This document shows, one piece after another, positions 5,848-12,413 of a stretch of 12,869 bases of DNA. This DNA comes from Anaerolineales bacterium. GTDB taxonomy: Bacteria > Chloroflexota > Anaerolineae > Promineifilales > Promineifilaceae. The translations under genes were made by a program, and so were the position numbers. Every line of letters begins with the position of its first letter. The first letter of the stretch is position 1. The notes beneath the pieces are model-generated. The model was not told where the DNA came from. It saw only the letters and a program-made list of their open reading frames with translations, and did not search any database. The stretch spans positions 1 through 12,869 of the forward strand of contig JAGQGA010000086.1 in NCBI GenBank assembly GCA_020432595.1, given 5' to 3'.

Positions 5848-6693
5848 ATGATTAACTTTGACGAGTTGTGGGATTATGGTCGGCCGGCCGAAACCGAGGC
5901 CAAATTTCGCGCTTTGCTGCCAGAGGCCGAGGCGGCTGGTGATGCGGAATATTTGGCGCAGCTTTTGACGCAGTTGGCGCGGACGCTGGGGTTGCAGCAG
6001 CAGTTTGCGGCAGCGCATGAACTGCTGGATCGGGCGGAGGCGTTGGCCGAGGCGGACAGTGTGGCGCAGGTGCGCTATCTGCTGGAGCGGGGTCGCTGCT
6101 TTAATTCGGCGGGGGACAAGGCGACGGCGCGACCGCTGTTTATGGCGGCTTATGAACAGGCGGCGGCGTTGGAGGCTGATTTTTACACGGTGGACGCGCT
6201 GCACATGCTGGCGATTGTTGACCCACCGGCGGCGCAAATGAGTTGGAACGAGCAAGCATTAGCACTGGCGGCGCAGTCGGCTGACCCCCGAGCGCGGGGG
6301 TGGGTGGGGTCGTTGACCAACAATTTGGGCTGGACATACCATGATTTGGGCAACTATGAGCGGGCGTTGGCACTGTTTGAACAGGCGTTGGCGTTTCGGC
6401 AGGAGCAAGGGGCGGCGGAGCCAATTCGGATAGCAAAATGGTGCATTGCCCGCACGCTGCGCTCGCTGGGGCGGGTGGAGGAGGCGTTGGCGCAGCAGCA
6501 AGCGTTGGCCGAGGGTGAGCAGGATGGGTATGTGTCTGAAGAGTTGGGGGAATGTTTGCAGTTGCTGGGGCGCATGGACGAGGCCCGCCCTCATTTTGGG
6601 CAGGCGTATGAAATGCTGTCGCAGGATGGGTGGCTGGTGGCGAATGAGCCAGCACGGTTGGAACGATTGAAGCAATTATGGCAAGGCGTTTGA
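5848..6693 (+). CDS. Tetratricopeptide repeat protein
   Basis: A soluble protein of 281 residues built of helical pairs with TPR spacing. The clearest unit is GWVGSLTNNLGWTYHDLGNYERALALFEQALAFRQEQ (about residues 151-187). Degenerate repeats precede it (LTQLARTLGLQQQFAAAHELLDRAEALAE; LERGRCFNSAGDKATARPLFMAAYEQAAAL) and follow it (IARTLRSLGRVEEALAQQQALAEGE; LGECLQLLGRMDEARPHFGQAYEML). There is no signal peptide or membrane segment, so it is cytoplasmic, probably a protein-interaction scaffold. It heads a compact run of genes including a methyltransferase and another TPR-like protein. The start ATG at 5848 has no strong ribosome binding site. No enzyme domain is seen. Confidence 0.8.
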   Translation: MINFDELWDYGRPAETEAKFRALLPEAEAAGDAEYLAQLLTQLARTLGLQQQFAAAHELLDRAEALAEADSVAQVRYLLERGRCFNSAGDKATARPLFMAAYEQAAALEADFYTVDALHMLAIVDPPAAQMSWNEQALALAAQSADPRARGWVGSLTNNLGWTYHDLGNYERALALFEQALAFRQEQGAAEPIRIAKWCIARTLRSLGRVEEALAQQQALAEGEQDGYVSEELGECLQLLGRMDEARPHFGQAYEMLSQDGWLVANEPARLERLKQLWQGV

Positions 6694-6899
6694 CCGAACT
6701 TTACCAGTCGGGAATGATGGTGGAGATTCGTTTTGGCGATGATGAGCAGTGGTGGCTGGGGCAGGTTGTGGGGCATCAGCCGCCGGGTGTGTGGGTGCAG
6801 ACGGTAAACGGCCGTTACTGGTTTGTCACAAACGGCCGTCGGATTCAGCGACAACGATTGGACGCAGATTCGCCTAGTGAAAAAACCACATCAGGTTAA
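6678..6899 (+). CDS. Small hypothetical protein with SH3-like composition
   Basis: A 73-residue ORF overlapping the TPR gene end by 16 nt. The central part, VEIRFGDDEQWWLGQVVGHQPPGVWVQTVNGRYWFVTNGRRI, looks like a small beta-barrel of SH3 type with many aromatic residues. An in-frame ATG at 6714 could be the real start, giving 61 residues. The last 12 or so residues and the stop codon are supplied by a repeat (ACGCAGATT...AATCAGGTAAATCTGCGT), so the ancestral C-terminus may have been replaced. One exact and one near-exact AACGGCCGTT lie in it. The function is not recognised. Confidence 0.5.
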   Translation: MARRLTELYQSGMMVEIRFGDDEQWWLGQVVGHQPPGVWVQTVNGRYWFVTNGRRIQRQRLDADSPSEKTTSG

Positions 6900-6915
6900 T
6901 CAGGTAAATCTGCGT
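6862..6915. repeat. AATCAGGTAAATCTGCGT-type repeat
   Basis: Short inverted arms ACGCAGATT (6862-6870) and AATCTGCGT (6907-6915) enclose tandem ATCAGGTTA/ATCAGGTAA units. It is the same family as the outer arms at 3285-3314 and 3427-3456. It overlaps the end of the small ORF and fills the gap to the methyltransferase. Confidence 0.65.
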
Positions 6916-6931
6916 TCTAATTCTTATAAAG

Positions 6932-7660
6932 ATGCAACCAGAAGTGGCGCAGCAGTTGCGCGAGTTGAACCAAAAATTTTATGCAAGCTTGGCGGATCCG
7001 TTTGCGCGGACGCGGGCGAATCCGCATCCCGGGTTTTTTGCCATGCTGCCGTTTTTGCCGGAGCGGTGTGAGGCGGTGCTGGATGTGGGGTGCGGAAACG
7101 GCCGTTTTGGTCACTTTCTCCAGCAGCATCACCCCGTTACGCGCTATGTGGGGGTAGATTTTACGGTGGAACTGCTGGCAAAAGGGGCGGAAATGCTGCC
7201 CAACGCCACCTTCTTGCCCCGCGACATGAGCCGCGCCGACTGTTTGGACGGGTTGGGGGCGTTTGATTTGGTGGTCTGCTTGGCGGCCATGCACCATTTG
7301 CCGGGGCGTGAGAACCGGGTGCGGCTGCTGCAAGGGATGCGGCGGGTGTTGCTGCCCGGCGGCCGGATTATCTTGTCCAACTGGCAGTTTATGGACAGCG
7401 AACGGCAGCAGCGCAAGGTGCGCGACTGGTCGGAGATTGGGTTGACGGCGGCGGATGTGGACGAAACGGATTATTTGCTGACGTGGCGGCACGATGGCTT
7501 TGGGTTGCGTTATGTGGCGATGATTGATGAGGCAGAAACGGCCGTTATGGCCGCTGCCGCCGAACTACAGGTCATTGGACAATTTCGCAGCGATGGCAAG
7601 GAAGGCAACCTGAGCCTTTACACCGTTTTGCAGCCAGACGAGGGAACTGATGCAGCTTGA
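6932..7660 (+). CDS. Class I SAM-dependent methyltransferase, Trm9-like
   Basis: A 242-residue Rossmann-fold methyltransferase. Motif I VLDVGCGNGRFG (49-60) binds S-adenosylmethionine. The acidic strand YVGVDFT (72-78), post-I strand FDLVVCLAAMHHLPG (111-125) and VLLPGGRIILSNWQF (139-153) follow in canonical order. The GCGNGR motif and the C-terminal pattern DYLLTWRHDG...RYVAMIDE...GNLSLYTVL resemble the Trm9/ABH8 group that methylates carboxymethyluridine in tRNA anticodons. This makes a tRNA or small-molecule O-methyltransferase plausible, but the substrate is not proven. The ATG at 6932 lies just after a repeat, with no clear ribosome binding site. Its end overlaps the next gene by 11 nt. 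The motif I codons contain AACGGCCGTT. Confidence 0.85.
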   Translation: MQPEVAQQLRELNQKFYASLADPFARTRANPHPGFFAMLPFLPERCEAVLDVGCGNGRFGHFLQQHHPVTRYVGVDFTVELLAKGAEMLPNATFLPRDMSRADCLDGLGAFDLVVCLAAMHHLPGRENRVRLLQGMRRVLLPGGRIILSNWQFMDSERQQRKVRDWSEIGLTAADVDETDYLLTWRHDGFGLRYVAMIDEAETAVMAAAAELQVIGQFRSDGKEGNLSLYTVLQPDEGTDAA

Positions 7661-8042
7661 GAATCCCATTGTGCAGCTTTGTATGCAGGGAACCAACGCG
7701 GAATTTCGCGGTGAATTACAGCAGGCCTATGCTTTGTACCAGAAGGCATGGGACATGGCACACGATGATTATGAGGCGTGTGTAGCTGCCCATTATCTGG
7801 GCCACATTTTAATGCGTTTGGAGGCACCCCCGCGAGAAAGGCTGTATTGGCACCAGGAGGCACTGCGGCGGGCAGATCGCGTGGCTGATGAGCGCGTTGA
7901 GTCGTTTTACCCTTCGCTCTACATCAACTTGAAGCGTTGTCATGAGCTTTTGGGCGACCGGGAAGAGGTGCTGCGGTATGACAAATTGGTCAGGGGGTTG
8001 GTTGACACCGACCTTGCCAATGCTACAATGATGCGTGAATAG
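7650..8042 (+). CDS. Tetratricopeptide-like helical protein
   Basis: A 130-residue all-helical cytoplasmic protein. Its conserved blocks are NPIVQLCMQGTNAEFRGELQ, AYALYQKAWDMAHDDYEACVAAHYLGH, HQEALRRADRVADERVESFYPSLYINLKRCHELLGD. I recognise this as a small family found in Actinobacteria and Chloroflexota and usually annotated as TPR or hypothetical; no catalytic residues are evident. AGGGA at 7641-7645 precedes the ATG, which overlaps the methyltransferase end, so translational coupling is likely and the two may work together. The biochemical role is unknown. Confidence 0.75.
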   Translation: MQLENPIVQLCMQGTNAEFRGELQQAYALYQKAWDMAHDDYEACVAAHYLGHILMRLEAPPRERLYWHQEALRRADRVADERVESFYPSLYINLKRCHELLGDREEVLRYDKLVRGLVDTDLANATMMRE

Positions 8043-8060
8043 GGGTACTATTGAGTACCT

Positions 8061-8065
8061 GGAGG
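8061..8065 (+). promoter_or_regulatory. Ribosome binding site deciding the yqeY start
   Basis: GGAGG five nt before the ATG at 8071. It rules out the in-frame ATG at 8035, which would add 12 poorly conserved residues and overlap the preceding gene. Confidence 0.8.
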
Positions 8066-8070
8066 TTATC

Positions 8071-8514
8071 ATGAGTTTGAAGCAGCAGTTGCAAGATGAT
8101 TTAAAAGAAGCGATGCGCGGCGGTGATGCGGCGCGGCGTGATGTGTTGCGGTTAATGATGGCCGCCATTAAGCAGGCCGAAGTGGACGGCCAGAAGACCC
8201 TGGATGATGCCGGGGTGCAGGAGGTGCTGACCAAACAGGCCAAGCAGCGGCGTGAAAGTATTACTGATTATGAAAATGCAGGGCGGGCAGATTTGGCGGC
8301 TGGGGAACAGGCAGAATTGACGATTATTGAGGTGTATTTGCCGCAGATGATGTCTGAGGCTGAGGTGCGGGCAGTCGCCGCGACACTGATTGCTGAGTTG
8401 GGTGTGACGGATGCCAAGGGGATGGGGCAGGTAATGGGGCGTTTGATGGCGCAGTTGAAGGGGAAAGCCGACGGCCGTTTGGTTAATCAGGTTGTGCGTG
8501 ACCTGCTGCAATAG
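8071..8514 (+). CDS. yqeY: GatB/YqeY domain protein
   Basis: A 147-residue protein, typical of the YqeY family, which shares the helical tail domain of the GatB subunit of tRNA-dependent amidotransferase; its own role is still unclear. Visible family features are LKQQLQDDLKEAMRGGDAARRDVLRLMMAAIKQAE at the N-terminus, QAKQRRESITDYENAGRADLAAGEQAELTIIEVYLPQMMSEAEV in the middle, and GVTDAKGMGQVMGRLMAQLKGKADGRLVNQVVRDLL at the end. It is complete and ends 8 nt before pgpH, with which it commonly clusters in Gram-positive bacteria and Chloroflexota. A near-copy of the palindrome (GACGGCCGTT) lies at 8470-8479. Confidence 0.95.
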   Translation: MSLKQQLQDDLKEAMRGGDAARRDVLRLMMAAIKQAEVDGQKTLDDAGVQEVLTKQAKQRRESITDYENAGRADLAAGEQAELTIIEVYLPQMMSEAEVRAVAATLIAELGVTDAKGMGQVMGRLMAQLKGKADGRLVNQVVRDLLQ

Positions 8515-8522
8515 CCCAAATC

Positions 8523-10715
8523 ATGACCATCAACCGGATAGAGCGCGACAAGAGCGGTAACGGCCGTTTGCGTGACCTGGCAAAAGGGTCATTGCTGTGG
8601 CTGTTTGTAACCGTGTTGACGGTAGGGATGACCCTGATTTTAGTCATTAACTACGGTGGCAGCGCTGAGGTGATGGTCGAATTGGGCAAACCAGCTCCCG
8701 AAAACGTCTATGCGCCCCGCGCCGTTGATTACCAGAGTGAGATTTTAACGGCTCAGGCCAAGGAAGACGCGGCCAACGCCGTGGAAGTGGAATACACGCC
8801 GTTTGACCTCAGCATTCGCCGCGAGCAGTTGCGTGATGCTCGCGCTATTTTTGCCTTTATTGACGTGGTGCGAGCCGATTTATACGCTAACGAAGCCGAG
8901 AAGCTCACGGTTTTGGGCGTGATTGAAGGGGTGACGATTGAGGCAGAGGTAGGGAAGGCGGTGCTGGTGCTGGATACGGCGCAGTATGAGCAAACCAAGA
9001 CGGAGATTATTGGCACCATTGATGAGCTGATGCGGCGGGAGATTCGGCCGGATGAGCTAAGTGCGGTGAGGCGTTCAGCACGACAGTCGCCTAACCCGGA
9101 TTTGACACCCACGCAGGAAACGGCCGTTACCAACCTCGCCCCCCAATTTATCGTCGCCAACGTGTTTCCTAACGTCGAAGCGACCACCCAGAAGCGTGAA
9201 GACGCAACTGCCGCCGTTGAGCCGCGCCATCGTATTGTGCTGGAAGGGCAGCAGATTCTCCAGACGGGCGACATCGTGACCGACGAAGACATTGAAATCT
9301 TGACCGAGCTGGGTTTGCTGCGCCCCGACCGCGATTGGCGCGATATTGCCAGCCTGTTTATGGCCTCCCTGCTATCTTCCGTTCTCATTACCCTCTATTG
9401 GCAGCAGTTCCACCGCGAATTTGCCGTCAAAGCGCGTTATTTGGGCGTTCTGCTCACCATCACCTTTTTCTTCACTATTGCAGCGCGGGTGATGGTCACA
9501 ACACCTGTCCTGCTTTACTGGTACCCCATTGCCGCCATGTCCATGCTGCTGGCCGTCATTTTTGAAACGCGGTTGGCAATTATGATAACCGTTGTCATCG
9601 CTTCCATTGTTGGCTTTATTGCCCCCAATTCGCTGGAACTGGTGGTTTATCTGGCGGCCGGCGGCATCATGTCGGTGCTGACGCTGCGTGATGCACAGCG
9701 GGTAACGGCCTTTTTCCGCGCCGGGCTGGCGGGAGCACTAGGGCATGTCTTTGTGCTGCTGGTCTTCCGGCTGCCGCAAAATGTGGATGGGCTGCTTTTG
9801 CTACAGCAAATCTTTTTTGCGGTGGGCAATGGCATCCTCTCGGCGGCACTTACCCTGGTTGGTTTCTATATTTTGGGCAGCCTGTTTGGGGTAATTACCA
9901 TCTTGCAACTGCAAGATTTGTCCCGTTTGGATCATCCTTTACTGCAACAACTGCTGCGCCGGGCACCGGGTACCTATCACCACAGCCTGATTGTGGCGAA
10001 TTTGGCGGAGCAGGCGGCGGAGCGAACGGGGGCTAACAGTACGCTGGTGCGCGTGGGGGCGTTTTATCATGATGTGGGCAAGATGAACCGCCCACCCTTT
10101 TTTACCGAGAACCAGGAGGGGGTAAACCCCCACGATTCGCTAGACCCATATACCAGTGCCCGTATTATTGCCAGCCACGTCACTGATGGTTTGGAACTGG
10201 CGCGGCGTTATCGGCTGCCTAACCGAATTCAGCAGTTTATTGCCGAACATCACGGTCAACGGTTGATTAAGGGGTTTTATTTTAAGGCACTTGAACAGGC
10301 GGGTGGCGATGAAAGCCAGGTTGACAAGGAGAAGTTCCGCTATGCTGGCCCGCGCCCACGCACGCGGGAGTCGGGGATTGTGATGCTGGCGGATGCGGTG
10401 GAGGCCACATCAAGTGCGCTGCGCCCGAACACGGAAAAGGCGATTGAAAAGCTGGTCAATTCGATTGTGGATGATGATTTGATGGAGGGGCAGCTTGATG
10501 ATTCCGGGTTGACGCTGGGGGATTTGCGGCTGATTCGGGCATCGTTTATTGAGACGCTCAAGGGGCGTTTTCACGTGCGGGTGAAATACCCGGGTAATGA
10601 AGCACTGGAAGAAGGGGGAGCCGTGGCGGCTTTACCGGCTGGTAATGTGGTTGAACTTGCTGAAACGGCCGTTTTGCCCGTACCCCCACAACCAGTACCA
10701 ATGGAAAGATCATGA
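8523..10715 (+). CDS. pgpH: 7TM-HD family phosphohydrolase, cyclic-di-AMP phosphodiesterase PgpH/YqfF
   Basis: A 730-residue membrane protein that hydrolyses cyclic-di-AMP to pApA in characterised homologues. Domain order is classical. There is one N-terminal transmembrane helix (about 24-45) and an extracytoplasmic 7TMR-HDED region (about 50-270), containing VELGKPAPENVYAPRAVDY near its start. Then come a cluster of about seven membrane helices (about 275-470) and a cytoplasmic HD domain. HD residues visible are HH at 486-487, the His-Asp pair H516-D517 in FYHDVGKM, H552 in SHVTDGLE, and H576-H577 in EHHGQRLIKGFY, all in the spacing expected for a bimetal site. Length and domain order match the family. 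It overlaps ybeY by 4 nt. Three AACGGCCGTT copies lie inside, one near each end. Confidence 0.95.
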   Translation: MTINRIERDKSGNGRLRDLAKGSLLWLFVTVLTVGMTLILVINYGGSAEVMVELGKPAPENVYAPRAVDYQSEILTAQAKEDAANAVEVEYTPFDLSIRREQLRDARAIFAFIDVVRADLYANEAEKLTVLGVIEGVTIEAEVGKAVLVLDTAQYEQTKTEIIGTIDELMRREIRPDELSAVRRSARQSPNPDLTPTQETAVTNLAPQFIVANVFPNVEATTQKREDATAAVEPRHRIVLEGQQILQTGDIVTDEDIEILTELGLLRPDRDWRDIASLFMASLLSSVLITLYWQQFHREFAVKARYLGVLLTITFFFTIAARVMVTTPVLLYWYPIAAMSMLLAVIFETRLAIMITVVIASIVGFIAPNSLELVVYLAAGGIMSVLTLRDAQRVTAFFRAGLAGALGHVFVLLVFRLPQNVDGLLLLQQIFFAVGNGILSAALTLVGFYILGSLFGVITILQLQDLSRLDHPLLQQLLRRAPGTYHHSLIVANLAEQAAERTGANSTLVRVGAFYHDVGKMNRPPFFTENQEGVNPHDSLDPYTSARIIASHVTDGLELARRYRLPNRIQQFIAEHHGQRLIKGFYFKALEQAGGDESQVDKEKFRYAGPRPRTRESGIVMLADAVEATSSALRPNTEKAIEKLVNSIVDDDLMEGQLDDSGLTLGDLRLIRASFIETLKGRFHVRVKYPGNEALEEGGAVAALPAGNVVELAETAVLPVPPQPVPMERS

Positions 10716-11203
10716 GCTATAACATTGAAGTGCAGGTATCGTGTGATGTTGGCAAAAGTAAACCAAGCGAAGTTCGTTCGCTGTTGGTGGGCGCAGCCGT
10801 GCAGACGTTGCAGCAGCAGGGGATTACACCGCCGGCTGATTTGACCATTTTGCTGACTGATGACGAGCAGATTCAGCAGTTTAACCGGGATTATCGCGGT
10901 GTGGACAGCCCAACAGATGTCTTGAGTTTTCCGGCCGGGGAGCCGCTGCTGGAACTGGTTGATCTAGACCCATACCTAGGTGACATTGCGGTGTCGGTTC
11001 CGTTTGCCGAACGACAGGCAGCGCAGGCGGGGCATGATCTGCTGGCCGAGCTACAGCTTTTGGTGGTGCATGGGGTGCTGCATTTGCTGGGGCATGATCA
11101 TGCTGATGCAGAGGAAAAAGCGGCGATGTGGGGGGCACAAACGGCCGTTCTCTCTGCCCTCAGTCTGGGTCACATCATCCCCACCGAAAGCGAACATGAT
11201 TGA
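10712..11203 (+). CDS. ybeY: Endoribonuclease YbeY (rRNA maturation factor)
   Basis: A 163-residue metal-dependent RNase needed for 16S rRNA 3'-end maturation and ribosome quality control. The zinc motif HGVLHLLGHDH at residues 120-130 supplies H120, H124 and H130; the tyrosine often seen before the last Asp-His is His here. Upstream the family signature FNRDYRGVDSPTDVLSFP and the GDIAVSV strand are both present. ATG at 10712 overlaps the pgpH stop (ATGA), and the end overlaps dgkA by 8 nt, so expression must be coupled. Complete and of normal length. Confidence 0.95.
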   Translation: MSYNIEVQVSCDVGKSKPSEVRSLLVGAAVQTLQQQGITPPADLTILLTDDEQIQQFNRDYRGVDSPTDVLSFPAGEPLLELVDLDPYLGDIAVSVPFAERQAAQAGHDLLAELQLLVVHGVLHLLGHDHADAEEKAAMWGAQTAVLSALSLGHIIPTESEHD

Positions 11204-11597
11204 ACAAGGCCGCCACGAATTCTACAGCCGCATCCGTAGCTTTGGCTATGCTTTTGAAGGGTGGTGGTATGTGCTGAAAACTCAGCACAACGCCTGGATT
11301 CATGCGGTGGTGACGGTGATTATAACGGCCGTTGGGCTATGGCTAAAAATTCCTCGGCGCGATTGGGTCGTATTGGTGCTAACCTTTATGGCCGTCTGGA
11401 TGGCTGAGTTTATGAACACCGCCATCGAAGCCGTGGTGGACATGAACACACGCGATCACCATCCGCTGGCAAAAGTTGCCAAGGACGTAGCCGCCGCCGC
11501 CGTGCTGGTGGGGGCGTGCGGGGCCGTCCTCATCGGTTTGTTGATTCTTGGCCCCCCCCTTTGGGTCAAGCTTTTTCCCGCTGTACGTATGCCGTAA
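11196..11597 (+). CDS. dgkA: Diacylglycerol kinase / undecaprenol kinase family protein
   Basis: A 133-residue integral membrane kinase phosphorylating diacylglycerol or, in Gram-positive relatives, undecaprenol. The protein starts with an amphipathic helix (SRIRSFGYAFEGWWYVLKTQHNAWIHA), then TM1 (about 36-51), TM2 (about 57-73) with the catalytic segment AEFMNTAIEAVVDMN (70-84, Glu71 and Glu78), a cytoplasmic HHPLAKVAKDVAAAAVL motif with Asp97, and TM3 (about 100-119). The ATG at 11196 lies inside the ybeY end; an earlier in-frame start at 10980 would only be the ybeY sequence in another frame. Its last 32 nt overlap the opposing SRPBCC gene. It closes the operon. Confidence 0.93.
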   Translation: MIEQGRHEFYSRIRSFGYAFEGWWYVLKTQHNAWIHAVVTVIITAVGLWLKIPRRDWVVLVLTFMAVWMAEFMNTAIEAVVDMNTRDHHPLAKVAKDVAAAAVLVGACGAVLIGLLILGPPLWVKLFPAVRMP

Positions 11598-12024
11598 TAT
11601 TTTCCATTTCCTGCTTATAAATACGGCGCATCACTGGCGGCGTTATCCATTTTTCGATTAGCCCGCCCAGCCCCGGCTTTTGCGGCATGTGGGTGGTGAA
11701 GGTTAATTCCGTTTGGCTGCCGTTGGCATGGGGCTTAAAGATAAAATCGGTGTAGACCCCAGTTGCCCGATCTTTCTCTCGCAGCAGTTTGCCCGGTTCT
11801 GGCTCGGTCACGTCCATGTGGTATTCCACTTTTACCCCCATTACTTCCATGGGAAAGCGAATGACGCTGCCCGCGCCAAAGCCGCCGGCCTCCACGGTGA
11901 GGTCGCCAAAATAGGGTTTGGGCAAAATGGCGGGATGCCCCACCTTGTAATCGGCAATGACCCCGTGCACATTAGCGGGTGGCGCGGGAATGATGCTTGA
12001 GTAACTAACTTGATAAAAACGCAT
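11566..12024 (-). CDS. SRPBCC family protein
   Basis: A 152-residue single-domain protein of the START/Bet v 1-like helix-grip superfamily, which encloses hydrophobic ligands. It begins MRFYQVSYSSIIPAPPANVHGVIADYKVGHPAILP, the usual strand 1 plus helix pattern, continues with GGFGAGSVIRFPMEVMGVKVEYHMDVTEPEPGKLLREKD and a TELTFTTHM strand, and closes with a long C-terminal helix (GLIEKWITPPVMRRIYKQEMENITAYVQ). The ligand is unknown. AAGGA on the minus strand at 12032-12036 supports the start at 12024 over one 24 nt further upstream. It follows the small gene at 12063 by 38 nt on the same strand. Confidence 0.85.
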   Translation of the reverse strand: MRFYQVSYSSIIPAPPANVHGVIADYKVGHPAILPKPYFGDLTVEAGGFGAGSVIRFPMEVMGVKVEYHMDVTEPEPGKLLREKDRATGVYTDFIFKPHANGSQTELTFTTHMPQKPGLGGLIEKWITPPVMRRIYKQEMENITAYVQREKA

Positions 12025-12031
12025 GATCTTT

Positions 12032-12036
12032 TCCTT
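12032..12036 (-). promoter_or_regulatory. Ribosome binding site for the SRPBCC gene
   Basis: AAGGA on the minus strand, seven nt ahead of the ATG whose first base is 12024. It decides that start. Confidence 0.6.
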
Positions 12037-12062
12037 GTCAGGTGACAATCACTTGCCACCTG

Positions 12063-12275
12063 CTATTGGTTACCTGTTTTCTTAGGATTGAGTGCCAGCA
12101 GCGTTAACCCCAGATCGCGGCAGCGGAGGATGAGGCCGTAGAGGGTAGCTTGGTCGCTATTAACGGCCGTTAACACCGTGTTCCCATCTGCCTCGTGTTG
12201 CAGCACCACATTGCCAAACCAGGCCGCATAGCTGGGGTCAAGCTGACCCTTGACTGTGAGTTCGTAATCCATCAT
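12063..12275 (-). CDS. Conserved small hypothetical protein
   Basis: Seventy or 71 residues (two adjacent Met codons, 12275 and 12272), starting MDYELTVKGQLDPSYAAWFGNVVLQHEADGNTVLTAVNSDQATLYGLILRCRDLGLTLLALNP. I recognise the pattern GQLD..AAWF...L.H...G.T.L.....DQA.L.GL....RDLGL.L...N as a small protein common in Chloroflexota and other soil bacteria, always annotated hypothetical. The predicted alternation of strands and helices suggests a compact alpha/beta fold. A longer frame back to 12407 exists, but its first 44 residues are translated hairpin repeat and proline-rich low complexity, so I reject that start. It contains AACGGCCGTT inside LTAVNSD. Probably co-transcribed with the SRPBCC gene. 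Confidence 0.75.
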   Translation of the reverse strand: MMDYELTVKGQLDPSYAAWFGNVVLQHEADGNTVLTAVNSDQATLYGLILRCRDLGLTLLALNPKKTGNQ

Positions 12276-12347
12276 TGGCTGTAGTGTAGCTGATTTTGGG
12301 GTGGGTGTGACCTGCCAGGGGGTGGGAAAAGGGGGTGGGAAATAGGG

Positions 12348-12410
12348 AGATTGGCGATTAGAGATTGGAGATTGAGGTTTGGGCAATCTCCAATCTCTAA
12401 TCGCCAATCT
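12348..12410. repeat. Perfect 27-bp hairpin of GATTGGA/GATTAGA/GGCGATT heptads
   Basis: The arms 12348-12374 and 12384-12410 are exact reverse complements over 27 bp with a 9-nt loop (AGGTTTGGG). The unit is 7 nt with variants GATTGGC, GATTAGA and GATTGGA. It starts 3 nt beyond the LuxR-type gene's stop and lies before the small gene. It is the longest perfect palindrome in the window and could stabilise the 3' end of the regulator mRNA. Confidence 0.92.
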
Positions 12411-12413
12411 TGT

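Noticed and set aside
10980..11195. Long N-terminal extension of DgkA
   Set aside because: It is the ybeY coding sequence read in another frame; the DgkA family begins near the ATG at 11196.
12276..12407. N-terminal extension of the small minus-strand protein back to 12407
   Set aside because: It would translate one arm of the 27-bp hairpin plus a proline-rich stretch; the conserved part starts at 12275 or 12272.
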